From the NCBI GenBank assembly GCA_964510785.1, contig CAZECM010000073.1:1-15018 (forward strand): a DNA stretch of 15,018 bases, in the 5' to 3' direction. Every line of letters starts with the position of its first letter. The first letter of the stretch is position 1. The position numbers and the translations under genes are program-made. The notes below the pieces were generated by a model. It worked only from the letters and a program-made list of their open reading frames with translations, made no database searches and was not told the DNA's origin. This DNA is from JAAYZM01 sp964510785. Lineage in GTDB: Bacteria; Actinomycetota; Actinomycetes; Actinomycetales; Cellulomonadaceae. Positions 1-6,940 of the stretch are shown here, piece by piece.

Positions 1-986
1 GCGTCGACGCGCAGCCCGTCGACGCCGTCGCCTCGATGCTCTACCTCGACTACTCCCGCACCGCCGGACAGTGGCGCCCCAACAAGTTCGGCGGCCGCGA
101 GAACCTCGAGGCGATCGGCTTCCTGCAGGAGGCCAACGCGACGGCCTACCGGCGCACGCCGGGCGTCGTCATGATCGCCGAGGAGTCGACGGCGTGGCCC
201 GGTGTCACGGCGCCCACGGACGCGGGCGGGCTCGGCTTCGGCCTCAAGTGGAACATGGGGTGGATGAACGACACGCTGCGCTACCTCGCGGAGCTGCCGA
301 TCAACCGCCGCTATCACCACCACGAGGCGACGTTCTCCCTCGTGTACGCGTTCTCCGAGCAGTTCGTGCTCCCGCTGAGCCACGACGAGGTCGTGCACGG
401 CAAGGGCTCGCTCCTGACGAAGCAGCCGGGCGACCGCTGGCAACAGCTCGCGGGGCTGCGCAACCTCTTCGCCTACCAGTGGTCGCACCCGGGCAAGCAG
501 CTGCTCTTCATGGGCGGCGAGCTCGCCCAGGACTACGAGTGGGCCGAGGGCGGCTCGCTCCCGTGGCACCTGCTCGACCACCCGGGCCACGCGGGGATGC
601 ACCGGCTCGTGGGCGACCTCAACGCGTTCTACCGCTCCCACCGGGCGATGTGGTCCCAGGACCACTCCGGTGCGGGCTTCGAGTGGATCGACTCGAACGA
701 GGCCGACCTCAACGTGCTGAGCTACCTGCGCAAGGGGGACGACGGCTCCGTGGTCGCCGTCGTCGTGAACTTCGCCGGCGTGCCGCACGACGGCTACCGG
801 CTCGCCCTCCCCCACGGCGGTACGTGGCGCGAGGCGATCAACACCGACGCCGAGACCTACGGCGGCAGCGGGGTCGGCAACCTCGGCGAGGTCCACACGG
901 ACGGCACCCCGTTCAAGGGCCGGCCGGACTCCGTGGTGCTTCGGCTCCCCCCGCTCGCGACCCTCTACCTGACGCCCGCCGGCTAG
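1..986 (+). CDS. glgB: 1,4-alpha-glucan branching enzyme, C-terminal part (5' end outside window)
   Basis: Partial gene, read in frame from base 3. GlgB cuts alpha-1,4-glucan chains and rejoins them as alpha-1,6 branches during glycogen synthesis in the cytoplasm. Visible GH13 signatures in order: the nucleophile region VDAVASMLYLDYSR, the acid/base region MIAEESTAWPGVT, and the third catalytic Asp in LPLSHDEVVHGKGSL. The family's C-terminal beta domain follows and the protein ends LATLYLTPAG with TAG at 984-986. Only about the last 330 residues of a usually 620-740 residue enzyme are here. Odd point: the first codons read VDAQPVDAV, where the family has GLRVDAV, because a 9-bp direct repeat (2-10 and 17-25) precedes the nucleophile. 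The Arg normally two residues before the nucleophile is replaced by Pro, so check for an assembly-edge artefact. The identification is secure. Confidence 0.96.
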   Translation, partial: VDAQPVDAVASMLYLDYSRTAGQWRPNKFGGRENLEAIGFLQEANATAYRRTPGVVMIAEESTAWPGVTAPTDAGGLGFGLKWNMGWMNDTLRYLAELPINRRYHHHEATFSLVYAFSEQFVLPLSHDEVVHGKGSLLTKQPGDRWQQLAGLRNLFAYQWSHPGKQLLFMGGELAQDYEWAEGGSLPWHLLDHPGHAGMHRLVGDLNAFYRSHRAMWSQDHSGAGFEWIDSNEADLNVLSYLRKGDDGSVVAVVVNFAGVPHDGYRLALPHGGTWREAINTDAETYGGSGVGNLGEVHTDGTPFKGRPDSVVLRLPPLATLYLTPAG

Positions 987-999
987 GGCGGTGCGCGGG

Positions 1000-1944
1000 T
1001 CAGTACAGGGCGGCGGCCAGCGCCCGGCGGGCGGCAACGACACGTTCGTCACCGGAACCCACGACCTCGAAGAGCTCGAGCAGGTGCTCGCGCAGCCGGT
1101 CGCGGTCCTCGCCGAAGCGCACGCGCACGAGGTCGACGACCCGCGCGAAGCCGTCCTCGACGGCCCCCGTCGCGACGTCGAGGTCGGCGACCGCGAGCTG
1201 GGCGTCGAGGTCGTCCGGCGCGTCGGCGGCGGCCTGGCGCACCGCTTGCGGGTCGACGTCGCGCAACCGCTCGAGGAGCTTCACCTGTGCGAGGCCGGCC
1301 TTCGCGTCCTCGTCGCGCGGATCCTCCGCGAGCGCCTTGGTGTACGCCGCGACGGCCGCGGGCAGGTCGTCACGCTCGATCGCGTCGTACGCCTCCTGGT
1401 GCAGGGGTGGCAGCGGCGGCTCCTCCGGCTCCTCGGGCTCTGCGGACGCCTCACCCGGCCCGGCGGGCGCAAGACCCGTGAGGCCGTTGGTCGCGGCCGC
1501 CTGCTTGACCTGGTCGACGAGCCCGCGCAGCTGGTCGAGCGGGAGGCCGCCCTCGAAGAGCGGGAGCGGCTGGCCGGCCATCAGCGCGACCGTCGTCGGC
1601 ACGCTCTGCGCGCGGAACGCCTGGGCGACCTGGGGGTTCGCCTCCGCGTCGATGCGCGCGAGGAGGAACGCGCCGCCCGACTCGCCCGCGAGCGTCCCGA
1701 GGTCCTTGAGGAGCGTCGTCGCGACCTCGCTCCACTGCGCCCACAGCACGACCAGCACGGGGTACTGGGTCGAGGCCTGCACGAGCTCGCCGAACGACGC
1801 CGTGTCCGCGTCGACGACGTAGGGTCCCGGCGCGGGGATGCCCCCGGGCTCGCCGGGTGCCGGGCCCGCGGAACGCGCGAGGCCCGACAGGTCGATGGCG
1901 CCGCGCATCTCGAATCCCTGCGGCGACTGGCTCGGCTGGCTCAT
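1000..1944 (-). CDS. Thioredoxin-fold/TPR co-chaperone, YbbN/CnoX-like, lacking CXXC
   Basis: 314 aa. A thioredoxin-like domain spans about residues 42-150, with the WAxW strand end at 68-71 and a cis-Pro loop at SVPTT (114-118). A linker follows, then an alpha-helical C-terminal part from about 190 with TPR-like helices (AYDAIERDDLPAAVAAYTKAL, AEDPRDEDAKAGLAQVKLLE). This is the architecture of E. coli YbbN/CnoX, a chaperone-holdase that works with DnaK and GroEL. Where thioredoxin has CGPC the sequence reads SEVA (72-75), so dithiol redox chemistry is not possible at that site. ATG start with AGGAGG at 1951-1956, six bases upstream, overlapping the stop of the preceding lipoprotein gene. It is last in a three-gene operon and ends 13 bp from the convergent glgB stop. 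Family call is firm; the client proteins are unknown. Confidence 0.85.
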   Translation of the reverse strand: MSQPSQSPQGFEMRGAIDLSGLARSAGPAPGEPGGIPAPGPYVVDADTASFGELVQASTQYPVLVVLWAQWSEVATTLLKDLGTLAGESGGAFLLARIDAEANPQVAQAFRAQSVPTTVALMAGQPLPLFEGGLPLDQLRGLVDQVKQAAATNGLTGLAPAGPGEASAEPEEPEEPPLPPLHQEAYDAIERDDLPAAVAAYTKALAEDPRDEDAKAGLAQVKLLERLRDVDPQAVRQAAADAPDDLDAQLAVADLDVATGAVEDGFARVVDLVRVRFGEDRDRLREHLLELFEVVGSGDERVVAARRALAAALY

Positions 1945-1954
1945 CCGGGTCCTC

Positions 1955-2956
1955 CTACGTGCCCTTGACGGCGGTACGGACGTGCTCGGCAGCGAGCACG
2001 GTGATCTGGTCTGGGCTGCCCGCGGGCGGGATGACGAAGGTGACGACGCCGCTCCACGTGAACGTCGCGCTCTCCGTGACCTTCTTCTTGCCCAGGAGCG
2101 CGGCCTCGGCCTTGCCGAGCGAGAGCTCGCGGTCGTCGGTCGTGAGCTTCGTGGTGGTCGTCATCGGCACGACGACGATCGCCCCGCCGTCCGCCGTCGA
2201 GACCGCGACCGTGGCCTCGGTGTCGGGCTTGTAGCGCTCGGTGAACTTGCCACCCGCCTGCTCGGCGACCTTCTCGTACTGCTCGCGCACGAGGGCGATC
2301 CGCTCGCGCAGCACGTCCTCGCCGAAGAGGTCGGCGTGCTCGGACCCGGCGCCCTGGTCGAGCACGTCGGCGTACATCTCGCCCACCTCGGCCGGCGTCA
2401 CGAGGAGGCCCTCGGCGTCGAGGGGCAACGGGACGCTGCCGACCTCGGGCACGAAGGTGCGCGGGACCTGACGATCCGGCAGGAGCCGGCTCCACGCCCA
2501 GAGCTTGTAGGGCTCGCGCGGGCCGTCCTGCGTGAGCACGAGGAGCCGCGGGCTCTGCAGGTCCTCGGGCTGCTCGGTGATGACGAACACCGACCGGGGC
2601 CACGCGTCCGTCGTGGGGACGACGACGGTGCGCTCGGAGGTCGGCACCGTGATGAGCTCGACGTCGTCCTCGAGCGCCTTGTTGACCGTGTACTCCGCGC
2701 CGCGGATCGTGAGCGCCGGGCCCGTGAGCCGTGCGGTGAGCTGGTCCACGTCGAGCGCGGCGTCGGCGGCCTCGAGCGTGCTGCTGACGTCACCGAGCAC
2801 GGCGCGCACCTGATCGGTCGTGAGCGTCGGTGGCGGGACCGCGGGGATCGGGTCCGGCGTCGGCGTCGGCAGCGGTGTGGCACAACCGGCGAGCGCGAGG
2901 CTCCCGACGGCGAGCACGGCCGCGCCGCGCCACAGCTTCGTCCACGTGGCGCTCAT
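1955..2956 (-). CDS. Predicted lipoprotein of unknown function
   Basis: 333 aa. The start is the ATG at 2956; the longer open frame upstream is a shadow of the neighbouring gene. The N-terminus is a lipoprotein signal: positive WTKLWR, a hydrophobic AAVLAVGSLALAG stretch, then Cys25 in the lipobox LAGC, so the mature protein should be lipidated and anchored on the outside of the membrane. A Pro/Thr-rich spacer (residues 27-46) is followed by a globular domain of about 285 residues with alternating beta-like strands (RTVVVPTT, SVFVITEQ, RLLVLTQ, AIVVVPMTTTTKLT, FTWSGVVTFVIPP). I recognise no enzyme motif. The start overlaps the upstream membrane-protein stop by 4 bp (ATGA), so the two are probably translationally coupled and may act together at the cell surface. 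It could be a transport or cell-wall accessory; I assign no function. Confidence 0.85.
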   Translation of the reverse strand: MSATWTKLWRGAAVLAVGSLALAGCATPLPTPTPDPIPAVPPPTLTTDQVRAVLGDVSSTLEAADAALDVDQLTARLTGPALTIRGAEYTVNKALEDDVELITVPTSERTVVVPTTDAWPRSVFVITEQPEDLQSPRLLVLTQDGPREPYKLWAWSRLLPDRQVPRTFVPEVGSVPLPLDAEGLLVTPAEVGEMYADVLDQGAGSEHADLFGEDVLRERIALVREQYEKVAEQAGGKFTERYKPDTEATVAVSTADGGAIVVVPMTTTTKLTTDDRELSLGKAEAALLGKKKVTESATFTWSGVVTFVIPPAGSPDQITVLAAEHVRTAVKGT

Positions 2957-4584
2957 CGTTCGCCCCCGTCCTGCTCGCCCTCGGACTCGCCCGGCGGCAT
3001 CTCGACGAAGCCCCAGCGGGCCCGCCAGGCGTCCGCCGAGGCGGTGCCGGTCTGTGCGGCACCCGCGGGAGCCGTGCCGGTCTGGGAGGCTCCGGCGCCC
3101 GTTGCGGCGTCCGGGCCCTCGGGGGGCGTTGTGAGGGCGTCGGGCGCCGCAGGGGTGCCGGCCTCGGGCGGGACCTCGGGCCCTCCGGCGACGCCCTGCT
3201 CCCTGCGGCGCAGGAGGCGGCGCGCCACGAACGCACCACGGCCCGGCGTCGGCGCCGCCGGGAGATCTGGCTCGGCCTGCGCCGTCGACCCTGCCGGCGT
3301 CGTCGGCACCGTCGGCTCGGGTGCCGCAACCGGCTCGGGTGCCCCGGTGGTCGGGGGCGCCACGGTGGGCCACACGGGCGGTGCGGGCGGCGGCGCCGAG
3401 GCACCCTGCGCGGTGGGCGTCCAGTGCGCGACGGGTGGCACGGGCTGCGGCCGCGCTGCCGGCGACGACGGGATGTGCGGCACGACCCCACCGCGACGGG
3501 GTGGCGCGAAGGCCGGCACGTAGGGGGCTTCCTCGGCCGCCGCGGGCGGCGACGGGACGAACGGGGGCACCTCGTCGGCCAGCTCGGCACCGACGGGCAC
3601 CGGGGGCGCCGCGGTCTCGGTGCTCGGCGTCACGGGCACCGCGGGAGCCGCGGGGACGACAGGCGTGTCCGACGACGGCACGTCGACGGCCGGTGCCCCA
3701 CCACGACGCACCGTCGGGACCACGGGCCGGGCGGCACGGCCAGAGCTCTGGGCCGCCTCGAGCTCGCGCAGCTGACGACGGGTGAGCGGCGCCGCGGGCA
3801 CCTCGACGGGCACCACGGGCACGACGTCCTCGACACCGGCCTCGGACTCGACGTCGACCCACTCCGCGGCATCCGTCCGGCTCCGGCGCCAGCCCAGGAC
3901 GACGACCGCCGCGCCGGCGAGCACGAGCGCGCAGCCGAGCCACAGGCCCGGACGGAACCAGGGCGTGACGACGTCCCTGGGCCACGTCAGCTCCAGGTTG
4001 GGCTGCCCGGCGTCGGCCCCCGTCGTCGCGACGAGCAGCGACCACCGGCCGGGCCGGTGCGTCCAGGAGACCTCGGCGGAACCCAGGCCCTCGGCCTGGG
4101 CGACCCACATGTCCGAGCTCGAGGGGTCCGCCACCTCGCTCGAGGCGTCATCCCCGGTCTCGTCCTCGGCGCCCTCGTCGGGCACCATCGGACCGCCGGG
4201 GCTCGCGGCGCTCGTGGGTGACGGCGTCGGGCTCGCGACGGGCACCTCGACGGCTTCACCGGGCTGGGTCGCGAGCGTCGCGACGTCGGCGAGGCCCGTG
4301 ACGCGCGTGTGCGGGTCGGTCCCCACCCACGCCCGGACGTCGGACTCGCGGCCCACGGCGACGACGACGCGCGTGCCCTGCGGGGCCGTGGCGCGCACGG
4401 TCACGCTGCCCGCGACGAGCTCCAGCACACCGGGGTCGGTGACGAGCATCGTCGTGGCACCAGAGGCGAGGGCCTCCGCCTGGACATGGTCGGCGGGTCG
4501 CCACAGGGTCGCCGAAGCGACGGCCGTACCGGCCGCAACCAGCCCGAGGAGGACCAGAACGGCCCCGGTAAGACGCAGACGCAC
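2953..4584 (-). CDS. Two-TM membrane protein with long Pro/Ala-rich cytoplasmic tail, unknown function
   Basis: 543 aa, GTG start at 4584 with a purine-rich GAAGGGA ribosome site just upstream. An N-terminal hydrophobic segment (about 5-25) is followed by an extracytoplasmic region (about 30-208) that contains a beta-rich part and a Pro/Ser/acidic linker (115-155). A second TM segment (about 212-231, GLWLGCALVLAGAAVVVLGW) ends in the stop-transfer residues RRSR. The remaining 310 residues are low-complexity Pro/Ala/Val/Thr and probably disordered. In them sit LTRRQLRELEAA (267-278), a short basic helix type often seen in disordered tails of actinobacterial envelope proteins, and a Trp-rich end WRARWGFVEMPPGE. 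First gene of the operon with the lipoprotein and YbbN-like protein, divergent from the coiled-coil gene. The topology is inferred by eye; no known family recognised. Confidence 0.82.
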   Translation of the reverse strand: MRLRLTGAVLVLLGLVAAGTAVASATLWRPADHVQAEALASGATTMLVTDPGVLELVAGSVTVRATAPQGTRVVVAVGRESDVRAWVGTDPHTRVTGLADVATLATQPGEAVEVPVASPTPSPTSAASPGGPMVPDEGAEDETGDDASSEVADPSSSDMWVAQAEGLGSAEVSWTHRPGRWSLLVATTGADAGQPNLELTWPRDVVTPWFRPGLWLGCALVLAGAAVVVLGWRRSRTDAAEWVDVESEAGVEDVVPVVPVEVPAAPLTRRQLRELEAAQSSGRAARPVVPTVRRGGAPAVDVPSSDTPVVPAAPAVPVTPSTETAAPPVPVGAELADEVPPFVPSPPAAAEEAPYVPAFAPPRRGGVVPHIPSSPAARPQPVPPVAHWTPTAQGASAPPPAPPVWPTVAPPTTGAPEPVAAPEPTVPTTPAGSTAQAEPDLPAAPTPGRGAFVARRLLRRREQGVAGGPEVPPEAGTPAAPDALTTPPEGPDAATGAGASQTGTAPAGAAQTGTASADAWRARWGFVEMPPGESEGEQDGGER

Positions 4585-4676
4585 GCAGTTCCCTTCTTGC
4601 CCGGCGTCCTAGGATAGGCGAGCGAGGGGCAGATTGAGCACTTGGCCGATATCCTGACCACGGTCGGCGACACCCC

Positions 4677-4694
4677 GGCGTGCACGTGCACGCC
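4677..4694. promoter_or_regulatory. Perfect 18-bp palindrome, candidate operator
   Basis: GGCGTGCACGTGCACGCC is identical to its reverse complement over all 18 bases (nine-base half sites, no spacer; core TGCACGTGCA). It ends 49 bp before the GTG start of the coiled-coil gene and lies 93 bp upstream of the divergent operon, well placed to control one or both. As RNA it could fold into a 7-bp stem with an ACGT loop, but no U-run follows, so it does not look like a terminator. The cognate factor is not known to me. Confidence 0.6.
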
Positions 4695-4732
4695 ATGACG
4701 AGCCCCGGAGCCGGTGCCGAACGGCCTGCTAC

Positions 4733-4738
4733 AGGAGG
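4733..4738 (+). promoter_or_regulatory. Ribosome binding site fixing the GTG start at 4744
   Basis: AGGAGG lies five bases before GTG at 4744. This places the start ten codons inside the longest open frame, whose first codons would include the Shine-Dalgarno sequence itself. The resulting N-terminus VSDERVQFPTAMRGYEKTQV fits the DivIVA-like start of related proteins. Confidence 0.85.
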
Positions 4739-4743
4739 AAAGT

Positions 4744-6936
4744 GTGTCCGACGAGCGCGTGCAGTTCCCCACCGCCATGCGTGGGTACGAGAAGACCCAG
4801 GTAGACGCTCGGGTCGCCGCCCTCGAGCAAGCCCTCGTCGAGGCGCGCTCCCAGGTCGAGCAGCTCGACGCGAAGTCGCTGCAGGTCGCCGGCGAGCTCT
4901 CCGAGGCGCACCGCCAGCTCCGCGAGGCTGAACGCCCCACCTACTCCGGGCTCGGTTCCCGCATCGAACAGCTCTTGCGCAGCGCGGAGGAGCAGTCCTC
5001 CGACGTCGTCGCCCAGGCCAACGCCCAGGCGTCCGACTCCCTCGCCCGTGCCAAGCTCGCGGCCGGCCAGCTGCGCGCGCGTGCCGAGAACGAGGTCGCG
5101 GAGATGCTCGCGACCGCGCGCCGCGAGGCGGACGAGCTGCGTACGAGCGCGGCCTCCGAGGCCGAGAGCACGCTGTCGGGCTCCCAGCGCCGCGCGGAGG
5201 AGCTCGTCGGTTCCGCCGAGCGCGAGGCGGCCCGCATCCAGAGCGCGATCGCGACCGAGGAGTCGGAGCGTCGCTCGACCCTCGAGCGTGAGCTCGCGAC
5301 GCTGCGCGCGACCGTCGAGCGCGAGACGACCGAGCTGCGCGTGAGCACCGAGCGATACGCGACCGACCTGCGCCAGACGGCGGACACCGAGACGGGTACC
5401 CAGCGCGAGGAGGCGGAGCGCTACGCGACCGACCTGCGCCAGAACGCCGACGCCGAGACGACCGAGCTGCGCCAGCGCACCGCGACCGAGGTCGCCGCGC
5501 TCCGTTCCGAGGCCGAGCAGTACGCGTCGAGCACCCGCTCCGAGGCCGAGTCGTTCGCGGCCGAGCTGCGGCGCACCGTGGAGGCCGAGGTGGCCGCCGC
5601 GCGCACCCGCGCCCAGGAAGCCGCCGACGCGATCCGGCTCGCCTCGGAACGTGACGCCACCGTCCTCGAGCAGCGTGTCGCCGCGGAGACGAGCAACCTG
5701 CGCACCGAGGCCGACAAGTACGCCGGCTTCGTGCGGGCCACGGCCGAGCGCGAGACCGGCGAGCTGCGAGCGCAGGTCGAGGAGGAGGCGGGGGCGCTGC
5801 GCTCCGCGGCGGAGACCGAGGCCACCGAGCTGCGGCGCGCCGCGGAGGAGTACGCGGGCGAGCTGCGAGCGACCGCCGAGCGCGAGACCACCGAGCTCCG
5901 GTCGACGGCCGCGAGCGAGGCCGCGCACCTGCGGGAGACCGCAGAGCGGGAGACCACCGAGCTGCGTACCCTCGCCGCCCGGGAGACCACGGAGCTGCGC
6001 GAGGCGACCGAGCGCGAGACCACGGAGCTGCGCGAGCGCACGCGCCTCGAGGTCGAGCGCGTCGCAACCCAGTCGCAGCGCGAGTCGAGCGAGGCGCTCA
6101 CGTCCGCTCGTGCGCAGGCCGAGTCGCTGCGCCAGCAGTCCCAGCAGGTGCTCTCCGACGCCGAGGTGGAGGTGGCCCACCGCCGCGAGGCGGCCGAGCG
6201 TGCCGACACCGAGCGCCACGACGCGGCCAGGGTCGAGACCGAGAAGCTCGTGGCCGACGCCGAGCAGCACGCCGCCGAGGCCGAGGCACGCGTCACCAAG
6301 GCGCTCGAGCGAGCCGAGGAGGTCCGGCGCGACGCCGACGCCCAGGCCAAGGAGCTCCTCGCCAACGCCCGCCGCAACGCGGACCGTGTCGTCACCGAGG
6401 CGCGCGAGCACGCCGAGAAGACGCTGTCCGAGGCCATGAACGAGGCCGAGCGCGAGCGGACCTCCGCCGCGCGCCAGGTCGAGGACCTCAACCGGCAGCG
6501 CGAGTCCATCACGGCCTACCTCGACGAGCTGCGCGGCCTCCTCGTCTCCGAGCCCGTCCCGACCAAGGCCACGCTCGAACGGGCCTCGAAGGTCGAGGCG
6601 AGCTTCAAGGCGACCGTCAAGCCCGGGCGGAAGGGGCGTCCCGCACCCGTGTCCGCCGTCGCGGCGGCGCAAGGTGCCGCCGAGGGCACGACGGACCAGC
6701 CAGGTGCGCCGTCGACCGAGTCCCCCGCCGAGGGCCTGGCGGCCGACGAGGCGGCGGGCGACGAGACTCCGACCGACGAGACTCCGACGGACGAGGCGCC
6801 GACTGGCGAGACGCCGGTCGACGAGGCGCTGATCGACGCGACCCCGGCCGGCGACGACTCCGCGGCCGGGTCCCCGCACGAGTCGGAGCAGGAGCCCGAG
6901 CGCGAGCACGACGCGGCCGGCGCCCAGAACGGCTGA
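4744..6936 (+). CDS. Large hendecad coiled-coil, DivIVA/Scy/FilP-like cytoskeletal protein
   Basis: 730 aa. The N-terminal 60 residues contain RVQFPTAMRGYEKTQVDARVAALEQAL, resembling the membrane-binding start and first coiled coil of DivIVA/Wag31-type proteins. From G71 to G598 the sequence divides without a gap into 48 units of 11 residues. Units 1-33 (71-433) keep strict register, with consensus ERETTELRxxA: acidic or polar at position 1, Leu at 7, Arg at 8, small residue at 11. The last 130 residues are disordered, Ala/Pro/acidic, with pentapeptide repeats. Streptomyces Scy and FilP are long coiled-coil proteins of polar growth and, as I recall, lie in the same chromosomal region as nucS and atp genes, as here. 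A cytoskeletal or polar scaffold role is inferred. Four bases separate it from the next gene. It is not transmembrane and not an enzyme. Confidence 0.8.
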   Translation: MSDERVQFPTAMRGYEKTQVDARVAALEQALVEARSQVEQLDAKSLQVAGELSEAHRQLREAERPTYSGLGSRIEQLLRSAEEQSSDVVAQANAQASDSLARAKLAAGQLRARAENEVAEMLATARREADELRTSAASEAESTLSGSQRRAEELVGSAEREAARIQSAIATEESERRSTLERELATLRATVERETTELRVSTERYATDLRQTADTETGTQREEAERYATDLRQNADAETTELRQRTATEVAALRSEAEQYASSTRSEAESFAAELRRTVEAEVAAARTRAQEAADAIRLASERDATVLEQRVAAETSNLRTEADKYAGFVRATAERETGELRAQVEEEAGALRSAAETEATELRRAAEEYAGELRATAERETTELRSTAASEAAHLRETAERETTELRTLAARETTELREATERETTELRERTRLEVERVATQSQRESSEALTSARAQAESLRQQSQQVLSDAEVEVAHRREAAERADTERHDAARVETEKLVADAEQHAAEAEARVTKALERAEEVRRDADAQAKELLANARRNADRVVTEAREHAEKTLSEAMNEAERERTSAARQVEDLNRQRESITAYLDELRGLLVSEPVPTKATLERASKVEASFKATVKPGRKGRPAPVSAVAAAQGAAEGTTDQPGAPSTESPAEGLAADEAAGDETPTDETPTDEAPTGETPVDEALIDATPAGDDSAAGSPHESEQEPEREHDAAGAQNG
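4954..6537 (+). repeat. 48 continuous 11-residue (33-bp) repeats inside the coiled-coil gene
   Basis: Cutting the protein every 11 residues from G71 gives 48 aligned units with no stutter. The cleanest DNA-level copies start at 5878, 5911, 5944, 5977, 6010 and 6043, and five of these begin the motif ERETTELR or a close variant. Hendecads (11 residues per three helical turns) form nearly straight or slightly right-handed coiled coils rather than the left-handed heptad form. Register is strict to about base 6042 and looser after it. A short region such as this can expand or contract by slippage or recombination. Confidence 0.85.
6760..6849 (+). repeat. Six 15-bp units encoding DETPT-type pentapeptides
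   Basis: Residues 673-702 of the coiled-coil protein read DETPT, DETPT, DEAPT, GETPV, DEALI, DATPA. The first two DNA units differ at a single base and later ones diverge. This is a short acidic, Pro/Thr-rich tract in the disordered tail. It could act as a flexible spacer and offers Thr residues as possible phosphorylation sites; the latter is inference only. Confidence 0.75.
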
Positions 6937-6940
6937 GCTC

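Larger units (their letters stand above)
4585..4743. other. Divergent intergenic region with palindromic elements
   Basis: 159 bp between two divergently transcribed genes, so promoters for both must lie here. I see no convincing sigma-70-type -35/-10 pair in either direction. Visible structure includes TCCTAGGA (8-bp palindrome, 4607-4614), two TATCC/GGATA motifs (around 4611-4616 and 4650-4655) that could serve as weak -10 elements, and the perfect 18-bp palindrome at 4677-4694 listed separately. Confidence 0.6.

Noticed and set aside
1838..3523. A 561-codon plus-strand frame and other long frames opposite the lipoprotein and membrane-protein genes
   Set aside because: Arg/Ala/Gly/Pro-rich translations without motifs. 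The minus-strand reading has a lipobox, TM segments, good ribosome sites and coupled overlaps.
4677..4694. Palindrome as an intrinsic terminator
   Set aside because: It lies between divergent genes, where no transcript ends, and has no following T-run.
4256..6067. A 603-codon minus-strand frame across the divergent intergenic region
   Set aside because: Extremely Arg/Pro/Ala-rich and overlapping two well-supported genes and their promoter region; a frame shadow.
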